From positions 434,001 through 498,000 of the forward strand of contig CBDBMW010000010.1 in NCBI GenBank assembly GCA_965207595.1: 64,000 nucleotides of DNA, written 5' to 3'. A program made the translations under genes and the position numbers. This stretch comes from JAGWAJ01 sp026707615 (lineage in GTDB: Bacteria; Acidobacteriota; Vicinamibacteria; Vicinamibacterales; UBA8438). Each line of letters starts with the position of its first letter. Position 1 is the stretch's first letter. This document shows positions 54,347 to 61,035 of this stretch, piece after piece. The notes below the pieces were generated by a model. It saw only the letters and a program-made list of their open reading frames with translations, had not been told where the DNA came from and did not search any database.

Positions 54347-56364
54347 TACTGCGCGTAGAGCGCCTCGATCGCGGCGCCCCAGCGCTCCTCGACGACCCTT
54401 CGCTTGACCTTCAGGGTCGGCGTCAGCTCGCCCGTCGCGATGCCGAACGCCGCCGGCAGCGCGGCGAACTCCTTGATCTGCTCGTGCCGCGGGAGGTCGG
54501 CGTTCACCGCGGCGACTACCGCCTCGAGCCGCTCCTTCACGTCCGACCGCCCCGCCACCTCCTCGCGGGCCTCCGCCCCGGCCGGCGTGCCCAGCTCGTG
54601 CGCGAGGGCGTCGAAGTCGGGGACGAGGAGCGCCGTGATGCAGGGGCGGCGATTGCCGATGAGCACGGCCTCGGCCACGAGCGGCGACCGCTTCAGCTCG
54701 GCCTCGATGGGGGTCGGCGCGACGTTCTTGCCGCCCGCGGTCACGATGATCTCCTTCTTCCGGTCCGTGATCGTGAGGTAGCCGTCGTCGTCGAGGCGGC
54801 CGATGTCGCCCGTGTGGAACCAGCCGTCGACGATCACCTCGGCCGTCGCCTCCGGCTTGTGGTAGTAGCCCTGCATCACGTTGGGCCCCCGCGCGAGGAT
54901 CTCGCCGTCGGCGGCAATCCGAATCTCGACGCCGGGAACGGCGACGCCCACGCTGCCGGGCCGCGGCGCCTCGAGCGGATTCACGGTCAGCACCGGCGCC
55001 GTCTCCGTCAGGCCGTAGCCCTCGACCACGGGCACACCGATCGCGAACAGGAACTCCGCGACGGGCACGTCGAGGGGCGCGCTTCCCGAGACGACGAAGC
55101 GGACCCGGCCCCCCAGGCGCTCGCGCACCTTCGACAGGACGATGCGCGTGGCGAGCCCGAGCTGCAGGCGGGTCGCGAGCGGCGCGCGCCGGCCCGCCCG
55201 CGCGGCGCGGCTCGCGTCGCCTCCGACCCCGAGAGCCCAGTGGAACAGAGCCCGGCGGACCGCCGGCGCCTGCGCCACCGCGTCGTGGATGCGGGCGTGC
55301 AGCTTCTCGTAGACGCGCGGCACCCCGGTCAGGGTCGTGGGTCGCACGCCCTGGAGGTCGCGCGCGATCGTGTCGAGCGACTCGGCGAACGAGATCGTCA
55401 CGCCCTTGTAGAGATACAGGCAGCAGACCATGCGCTCGAAGGCATGGCTCAGCGGAAGGAACGACAGCGCGTCGTCGTCGTCGGTGACCGAGATCACGGA
55501 ATCCGAGGCGAGGATGTTGCTGACGATGTTCCCGTGGCTCAGCATCACGCCCTTCGGCTCGCCCGTCGTGCCGGAGGTGTAGATGATGGTCGCCAGCCGA
55601 TCCGCCGGGATCGCGGCCGCCGCTTCCTTGTACATGCGGCCGAGGCCCTCCTCGTCCATGAGCCGCCGGTGACCGCGCGCCGCGGCGTCGGCGAGGCTCA
55701 GCTCCTCGCGTCGCGCGGCGGTCGGCGCGCCGGCGGCCGGCGCCGCGTCACCCGGCTCCGAGCCGACCGCGTCGGCCGCGCCGGACGAGGGCCCGTTCGC
55801 TCCGTCGTTGCCTGCATCGGCCTCGCCCGGGACTGCGGCGTCCGCTGCCGGGCCGGTCGCCTGCTCCTCCGCCGGCGGGGCCGCTCCCCCGGCGGCCTCG
55901 GCCGCGGCGGCGGCCGCCGACGGAGCCGCGTCCGGCGCCCGGTCGACCACGATGAGAACGGCTAGCCCGGGCAGCTCCGGCCACACCGCCCGGACCTTCG
56001 CCGCCTGGCTCTCGTCGGAGGCGACGACGGCGCAGGCGCCCGAGTCGGCCAGGATGTAGCGCACCTGCGCTTCCGGCAGGGTGGGATAGATCGGGACCGT
56101 CACCGCCCCGCGCGTCAGGGCGGCGTAGTCGGCAATCAGCCACTCCGGCCGGCTCTCGGACAGGATCGCGACACGGTCCCCGGCCTCGACGCCGAGGGCG
56201 CCCAGGCCGAGGCTGAGGTCGCGAACCTGCTCGAAGAACTCGCGCGAGGAGAGCTCGGTGACGTCCGCCGCCTCCGCCCGGCAGCGGCGGATGAGGACGG
56301 ACTTGGGATACCGGCCCGACACGTGGAACGGCAGGTCGGCAAGCGTCCGGATCTCCTCAGCCAC
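54346..56364 (-). CDS. Long-chain acyl-CoA synthetase (AMP-binding) with low-complexity insert
   Basis: The enzyme activates fatty acids to acyl-CoA through acyl-AMP. The 672-residue product has the ATP/AMP signature TIIYTSGTTGEPKGVML at 259-275, LSFLPLSHAFERM, GYGLTETAPVLTVNP, the WFHTGDIGRLDDDGYLTITDRKKEII motif and a C-terminal domain typical of FAA1/FadD15-like enzymes. Residues about 143-217 are an Ala/Pro/Glu/Gly-rich stretch of about 75 residues with no family counterpart that I know, inserted between the N-terminal fold and the P-loop. It lacks membrane segments. The start codon ATG (56364) fits the family N-terminus. Confidence 0.93.
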   Translation of the reverse strand: MAEEIRTLADLPFHVSGRYPKSVLIRRCRAEAADVTELSSREFFEQVRDLSLGLGALGVEAGDRVAILSESRPEWLIADYAALTRGAVTVPIYPTLPEAQVRYILADSGACAVVASDESQAAKVRAVWPELPGLAVLIVVDRAPDAAPSAAAAAAEAAGGAAPPAEEQATGPAADAAVPGEADAGNDGANGPSSGAADAVGSEPGDAAPAAGAPTAARREELSLADAAARGHRRLMDEEGLGRMYKEAAAAIPADRLATIIYTSGTTGEPKGVMLSHGNIVSNILASDSVISVTDDDDALSFLPLSHAFERMVCCLYLYKGVTISFAESLDTIARDLQGVRPTTLTGVPRVYEKLHARIHDAVAQAPAVRRALFHWALGVGGDASRAARAGRRAPLATRLQLGLATRIVLSKVRERLGGRVRFVVSGSAPLDVPVAEFLFAIGVPVVEGYGLTETAPVLTVNPLEAPRPGSVGVAVPGVEIRIAADGEILARGPNVMQGYYHKPEATAEVIVDGWFHTGDIGRLDDDGYLTITDRKKEIIVTAGGKNVAPTPIEAELKRSPLVAEAVLIGNRRPCITALLVPDFDALAHELGTPAGAEAREEVAGRSDVKERLEAVVAAVNADLPRHEQIKEFAALPAAFGIATGELTPTLKVKRRVVEERWGAAIEALYAQ

Positions 56365-56405
56365 AGGTCACCACCCGACGGTCCGCGGTCGTTGGCCGCA
56401 TAGCT

Positions 56406-56900
56406 CTACTCCCCCTTGAATGTGCCGGAGCGCCCGCCGCGCTTCTCGACCAGGCGAATCTCGCCGATCACCATGCGCCGGTCCATCGCCTTCACCATGT
56501 CGTAGATGGTCAGAGCGGCCGCCGACACGGCCGTCAGGGCCTCCATCTCGACGCCGGTCCTCGCCGTCGTCCGGACGCGCGCCTCGATGCCGTAGCCGTC
56601 CTCGCGCGCCTCGAGCACGACGTCGACCTGCGACAGGGGCAGGGGATGGCAGAGCGGGACGAGGTCGGCGGTCCGCTTGGCGGCCATGATGCCCGCGATG
56701 CGCGCCGCCTGCAGCGGATCGCCCTTCGCCACGCCGCCGGTGCGGATGGCCTGCATGGCCCGGGCTCCGATCCGGATATGGCCGCGGGCCACCGCCACGC
56801 GGTCGGTGATCGGCTTGTCGCCGACGTCGACCATGCGGACCCTTCCGGCGGAGTCGACGTGGGTCAACTCGCCGGGCGCGGAAGTGCCGGCGTCCGTCAT
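56406..56900 (-). CDS. moaC: Cyclic pyranopterin monophosphate synthase MoaC
   Basis: MoaC makes cyclic pyranopterin monophosphate in molybdenum cofactor synthesis. The 164-residue product has the conserved VPLCHPLPL (81-89), TGVEMEALTAVSAAALTIYDMVKAMDR (115-141) and KSGGRSG-like end KRGGRSGTFKGE. The ATG at 56900 is preferred over an upstream GTG at 56915 because AAGGGA lies 6 nt before it; the GTG overlaps the end of rex. Probable co-transcription with rex. No other Mo-cofactor gene is in the window. Confidence 0.95.
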   Translation of the reverse strand: MTDAGTSAPGELTHVDSAGRVRMVDVGDKPITDRVAVARGHIRIGARAMQAIRTGGVAKGDPLQAARIAGIMAAKRTADLVPLCHPLPLSQVDVVLEAREDGYGIEARVRTTARTGVEMEALTAVSAAALTIYDMVKAMDRRMVIGEIRLVEKRGGRSGTFKGE

Positions 56901-56911
56901 GTGCGTTCCCT

Positions 56912-57562
56912 TCACGCGGTGGCGTCCCGCTGGGCTTCGCGGTTCGCCAGGAAGAACGACAGGCTCTCGAGCGACACGGTGAGGTCGACGCTCTTCAGCT
57001 TGACGTCGCGGGGCACGCGCAGTGCGCCCGGGGAGAAGTTGAGGACGGCCCGGATCCCCGCCTCGACGACGGTGTCGACGACCGGCTGGGCGGACGCCGC
57101 GGGCACGGCGATGACGGCGATCGTGATCGCCTCGCGCTGCGCCACCCGCTCGAGCTCGGCGACATCGTAGATCGGAACGCCGCTGCGCGACAGCCGGCCC
57201 ACCTTCTCCGCCTGGTTGTCGAACAGCGCGACGATGCGGAATCCGTCCCGCCGGAAGCCCGGATAGTCGGCGAGGGCCAGCCCCAGGTTGCCCGCTCCCA
57301 TGATCGCCACCCGCAGGGGACGGTCGAGTCCGAGAATGCTGCGGAGCTTGCGCCTCAGATCCTTCACGACGTAGCCGACGCCCCGCACGCCGAGATCGCC
57401 GAAGTGCGCCAGATCCTTGCGGATCAGCGCGGCGTTGAGCCCGAACTGCGCCGCCAGCCCCTGGGACGAGACGGTCGTGACGCCCCTCTCGTCGAGCTCC
57501 GACAGGAACCGCACGTAGAGAGACAGCCGGTTCGTCGTCAACTCCGAGATCTGATCGCGCAT
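56912..57562 (-). CDS. rex: Redox-sensing transcriptional repressor Rex
   Basis: Rex senses the NADH/NAD+ ratio and represses respiration and fermentation genes. The 216-residue product has an N-terminal winged helix (LSLYVRFLSELDERGVTTVSS ... LNAALIRKDLAHFGDLGVRGVGY) and a Rossmann fold with GAGNLGLALADY (89-100). A C-terminal domain-swap helix follows, with VDLTVSLESLSFFLANRE. The ATG at 57562 gives the normal start; the frame upstream is untranslated. moaC overlaps or follows within 11 nt. No clear Rex operator was spotted nearby. Confidence 0.94.
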   Translation of the reverse strand: MRDQISELTTNRLSLYVRFLSELDERGVTTVSSQGLAAQFGLNAALIRKDLAHFGDLGVRGVGYVVKDLRRKLRSILGLDRPLRVAIMGAGNLGLALADYPGFRRDGFRIVALFDNQAEKVGRLSRSGVPIYDVAELERVAQREAITIAVIAVPAASAQPVVDTVVEAGIRAVLNFSPGALRVPRDVKLKSVDLTVSLESLSFFLANREAQRDATA

Positions 57563-57650
57563 GGCGTCGTCACGGAGGCCGGAAAGCCCCCACTCTACGG
57601 GCGCTCCCGGCGGCCGGTCAAGGAACCCGCCCGCGGCCGATCCCCGTGCT

Positions 57651-57656
57651 AAGATG
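57651..57656 (+). promoter_or_regulatory. -10-like box before the 57664 gene
   Basis: TAAGAT ends 7 nt before the GTG at 57664, which fits the leaderless pattern seen at other genes here. It also favours that GTG over the upstream GTG at 57646. Confidence 0.33.
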
Positions 57657-57663
57657 CGGAATC

Positions 57664-58809
57664 GTGAGTGGGTCGACGCGATCCGGCCGGGCGTCGGGTG
57701 CGGTTGCAATGCTGGTGTGCGCGACCCTGGCGCTCGCGGCCGCGTCCGCCGCCGCGCAGACCGGACGCCGCGCGGCGACCGTCCGCGGCCTGGCCGCGCA
57801 TCCCCTCTACTTCCACGGCGAGGATGTCGTTCTCGTCACCGACGTCACGAGCGACGACTTCCTGACCTGGCTCGTCGACGGCGGGGTCCGCGTGCTCGCG
57901 CTCGACGTGCCGCCTCCCGCGGCCGGCAGCGTCGAGCGCCTGGAGGTCACCGGCACGTTCTACGACATGGGCCGCCTCCGGGACGACGACCCGCGGGTCC
58001 GGGACCTGCCGATGGCCCGCATCTCCGACCGGCTGCTCGGGAAGCCCTGGCCGGGGGTCGGCGAGCTTCCCGTCGTCGTCGCCGCGTCGACGCGGCCGGC
58101 GCGACGCCCGACCGCCACGACGCTGCGCTCCGTCGTCCTCGAGCCGGAGCGCTACACCGATCGCGGGGTGACGCTCACCGGCCGGTTCCGGGGCCGGAAC
58201 CTCTACGGCGACATGCCCGAGGCTCCGGGCGAGAGCCGCTGGGACTTCGTGCTGCGCTCGGCCGACGCCGCGGTCTGGGTGGTCGGGAAGGAGCCGCGGG
58301 GAGACGGGTTCGAGCTCGGTCTCCTGCGCCGGGCGGACACGGGTCGCTGGCTGGAGGTGACGGGGCAGGTCCGGGTGGAGGACGAGATGGTGCTCGTCGA
58401 GGCCGGCGCGCTGCGCCTCGCGGAGCCGGCCGCCGAACGGGAGCCGATCCCCGACGCCGCGCCGGCGCCCCTGCCGCCCCCCGTCGTGATCTTCAGCGCT
58501 CCGCTCGCCGACGACATCGACGTGCCGACCGACACGACGGTCCGGGTGCAGTTCTCGCGCGACATGAATCCCGACTCCTTCGAGGGCAACGTGCGGGTCC
58601 GCTATCTCGGCGCGCCGGCGGACGGTGCGGGCACGGAGGAGCCGGCCTTCGAGACGGCGTACCGCGGCCGCAACCGTGTTCTCGAGATCCGCCTGGACCT
58701 CGAGCTCGAGCGGTTTCGCTCCGTGCAGGTCGATCTGCTGGAGGGGATCTCCGCGAGCGACGGCGAGCCGCTAGCGCCGTGGTCGCTCTCGTTCTTCACC
58801 GGGGACTGA
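57664..58809 (+). CDS. Exported protein with C-terminal Ig-like domain, unknown function
   Basis: The product has about 381 residues from the GTG at 57664 (387 from 57646). It has a signal peptide (AVAMLVCATLALAAASAAAQ). Two OB-like or beta segments follow: RGLAAHPLYFHGEDVVLVTDV, and LEPERYTDRGVTLTGRFRGRNLYGD with WDFVLRSADAAVWVVGKEPRG. A C-terminal SbsA-type Ig-like domain (about 275-381; VIFSAPLADDIDVPTDTTVRVQFSRDMNPDSF) ends the protein. It is probably periplasmic or surface-located. I do not recognise a specific family. Confidence 0.75.
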   Translation: MSGSTRSGRASGAVAMLVCATLALAAASAAAQTGRRAATVRGLAAHPLYFHGEDVVLVTDVTSDDFLTWLVDGGVRVLALDVPPPAAGSVERLEVTGTFYDMGRLRDDDPRVRDLPMARISDRLLGKPWPGVGELPVVVAASTRPARRPTATTLRSVVLEPERYTDRGVTLTGRFRGRNLYGDMPEAPGESRWDFVLRSADAAVWVVGKEPRGDGFELGLLRRADTGRWLEVTGQVRVEDEMVLVEAGALRLAEPAAEREPIPDAAPAPLPPPVVIFSAPLADDIDVPTDTTVRVQFSRDMNPDSFEGNVRVRYLGAPADGAGTEEPAFETAYRGRNRVLEIRLDLELERFRSVQVDLLEGISASDGEPLAPWSLSFFTGD

Positions 58810-59557
58810 CGGGGCCCGCGGCCAGCAACTGCTCGATCGCGCTCCGGGTGCGGGACACGAGCGCGTCCCTCTCGTTCGTATCCGCGCCCGCAGCCTCGAT
58901 CGGAGGTCCGAAGCGGACGCTCACCGTGACCGGCCGGATGAACGGGCTCCCCTTCCGCATCGCGGCTGCCGCTCCCTGAATCGCCACCGGTACGATCGTC
59001 GCCTGCCCGCGGATCGCCATCAGGAAGCCGCCCTTCTTGAAGGGCAGCAGCGCGCCGCTGCGGCTGCGGGTCCCCTCGGGGAAGACCATGAACGAATCGC
59101 CCCCGGCGAGCGCGGCGGCGGCGGCGTCGATGGCGCGCGAGCTCTGCTCGCGGTTGCGGCGCTCGATCGGCACGAACCCGACGAGATCGAACGCGTTGCG
59201 GAGCACGGGGAAGAACCTGCGCAGCTCCGCCTTGTACAGGATCTTCAGCCGCGGATGGATGGGCGCCAGGGCCATGAAGATGATGGGCGGCTCGAGGTTC
59301 GACGTGTGGTTCACGCAGTAGACCGTGCCGCGCGACTGCTGGATGTGCTGCGCGCCCGCCACCCGATAGCGGATGCCCGCGGCGGCCAGCCCGACGCGGA
59401 CGCCGCCGCGGCCGAGCGCATAGAGGATTCGATGGCGCCTCGACAGGGCAGCGAGCACCAGCCCGATGGAGCCGGGCAGGAGAACCCAGAGCGCGACGCC
59501 GACGTACGCGGAGAGGGAACGGACTGCAGCGACGACGCTGCGGAGCGGCTGGATCAC
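58796..59557 (-). CDS. 1-acyl-glycerol-3-phosphate acyltransferase (PlsC-like), HX4E variant
   Basis: PlsC-type enzymes add the second acyl chain to lysophosphatidate at the inner membrane. The 253-residue product has an N-terminal hydrophobic part (about 16-40). The motif I region is VNHTSNLEPPI, with His84 and Glu89 where the canonical HX4D has Asp. Motif III is FPEGTRSRSG (159-168) and a motif IV-like VPVAIQGA follows. The Glu-for-Asp change is conservative and may be tolerated. The gene ends 14 nt inside the 3' end of the convergent gene. Confidence 0.87.
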   Translation of the reverse strand: MIQPLRSVVAAVRSLSAYVGVALWVLLPGSIGLVLAALSRRHRILYALGRGGVRVGLAAAGIRYRVAGAQHIQQSRGTVYCVNHTSNLEPPIIFMALAPIHPRLKILYKAELRRFFPVLRNAFDLVGFVPIERRNREQSSRAIDAAAAALAGGDSFMVFPEGTRSRSGALLPFKKGGFLMAIRGQATIVPVAIQGAAAAMRKGSPFIRPVTVSVRFGPPIEAAGADTNERDALVSRTRSAIEQLLAAGPVSPR

Positions 59558-59577
59558 CGCGGGAAATCAGTGCGGCA

Positions 59578-60171
59578 CTACGATGCGCGTGCCGGCTGGC
59601 TGGTCGTCGGCGTCGTCGGCGTCGACGCCTTGGCGGCCCTCGGCTTCGCCGCCTTCGCGCGGGCCAGTTGCCGGGCCCGGTTCGCGAGGCAACGGTCGAG
59701 CGCCTTCTCGACCCGGCCCTGGATGGCCTCGTTCGGCTCGCCCATCACCTCCGAGATCTCGGACACGACGAGAAACTTCGCCCGGTCCAGCATCCGCTTC
59801 TCGCGGAACGAGAGGTTCTTGGACTTGCTCAGGTGGTTGAGGCTCTTGAGGACGTCGATGACATCCTCGATGGAGCCGGTCCGCATCTTGTCCGAGTTGT
59901 CCTTGAAGCGGCCCTTCCAGTTCTGGTGATTGTCGATCTTGCCGTTCCCCAGCAACGTGAACAGCTTCTTCACCTGGTGGTCGGCGATGGCGTGTCGCAG
60001 CCCGACGGCTTCCACGTTGTCGACCGGCACCAGGACGATGGTGTCGCTGGACGTCATGCGGAGCGAGTAGAATCCGCACGTCGTGCCCAGAATGGTCTTC
60101 GTTTCGATGCGCTCGACGACTCCGAGCCCGTGGTTCGGGTAGATGACCTTGTCGCCAACCTGGAATTGCAC
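59578..60171 (-). CDS. carD: CarD family transcription regulator
   Basis: CarD-type proteins bind RNA polymerase beta and stabilise open complexes, often at rRNA promoters. The 197-residue product begins MQFQVGDKVIYPNHGLGVVERIE, the standard RID/Tudor-like start. Helical DNA-contacting residues follow (NWKGRFKDNSDKMRTGSIEDVIDVLKSLNHLSKSKNLSFREKRMLDRAK). The last 30 residues are Ala/Lys/Thr-rich. I prefer the GTG at 60171, behind GGGGG, over a TTG at 60204, because the family starts there. Confidence 0.92.
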   Translation of the reverse strand: MQFQVGDKVIYPNHGLGVVERIETKTILGTTCGFYSLRMTSSDTIVLVPVDNVEAVGLRHAIADHQVKKLFTLLGNGKIDNHQNWKGRFKDNSDKMRTGSIEDVIDVLKSLNHLSKSKNLSFREKRMLDRAKFLVVSEISEVMGEPNEAIQGRVEKALDRCLANRARQLARAKAAKPRAAKASTPTTPTTSQPARAS

Positions 60172-60394
60172 GTTGCCCCCAAGGGGATAGCGAGTGACCG
60201 CCAATTCAGCGCAGCCTCGCTCATCTTAGACGATCGCGTCCCCGGGCGCAAGCGGAACTCGCGTAGAATGAGCACTTTGCCACGGTTCGCAAGCGTACCG
60301 GGGCCCCGCCGCGCGGCCTCGTGATGTAGAGTTGGGGCTCGCGATGCCCCTGACGAGGGGCCGAAACCCCGTCCGAGTCCTGCCTGGAGGCGAC

Positions 60395-60991
60395 ATGAGA
60401 TCACGACGTGTCATGCGGTTGGTGCTGGCCGCGGCGCTCACCGGCATCGGCCTGTCGGGGTTCCTGCCGGGACCGGCGCGGGAGGCGACCGCCGCGCAGG
60501 GCAATCGCAGCCTCGCCCCGTACGTCCCGACGCCGCAGGACGTGGTGGACCGAATGCTCGATCTGGCGGGCGTGACGGCGAACGACGTGGTCTACGACCT
60601 CGGCTGCGGCGACGGCCGCATCGTCATCACGGCGGCCCAGCGCTACGGCGCCCGCGGCGTCGGCATCGACATCGACCCGCAGCGGGTGGCCGAGTCGATC
60701 GCCAACGCGGAGCGGGCGGGGGTCCAGCACCTGGTGCGCTTCATCGAGCAGGACGTGATGGAAGCGGACGTCTCCGAGGCGACGGTGGTGACCCTCTACC
60801 TGCTGTCGTCCTCCAACGCCCGGCTGCGGCCGATCCTCACCCGGCAGCTCCGGCCCGGTGCCCGCGTCGTGTCGCACGCCTTCAGCATGGGAACCGCGTG
60901 GGAGCCCGACGCCACCGAACGCTTCGAGGACGAACGCGGCAATTCGCGGACTCTCTACCTGTGGCGGCACGACGGAACGGTTCGGGACTGA
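60395..60991 (+). CDS. Exported SAM-dependent methyltransferase-like protein
   Basis: The 198-residue product starts at an ATG (60395) with a clear Shine-Dalgarno (GGAGG, 60386-60390). It begins with a signal-like segment (MRLVLAAALTGIGLSGFLPGPAREATAAQ). A class I methyltransferase fold follows with VVYDLGCGDGRIVITAAQRYG (about 70-90), VGIDIDPQRV, FIEQDVMEADVSEATVVTLYLL and LRPGARVVSHAF. SAM is normally cytoplasmic, so an exported enzyme is unexpected; the segment may act as a membrane anchor. Relatives with this layout are known in environmental bacteria without defined substrate. Confidence 0.82.
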   Translation: MRSRRVMRLVLAAALTGIGLSGFLPGPAREATAAQGNRSLAPYVPTPQDVVDRMLDLAGVTANDVVYDLGCGDGRIVITAAQRYGARGVGIDIDPQRVAESIANAERAGVQHLVRFIEQDVMEADVSEATVVTLYLLSSSNARLRPILTRQLRPGARVVSHAFSMGTAWEPDATERFEDERGNSRTLYLWRHDGTVRD

Positions 60992-61035
60992 CGGGCCGCA
61001 ACCGGCGCAACCGGCACCGCCTTCCCTTCAGGCTC

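Noticed and set aside
59578..60204. TTG start for carD at 60204
   Set aside because: The GTG at 60171 has a ribosome site and gives the family-typical N-terminus.
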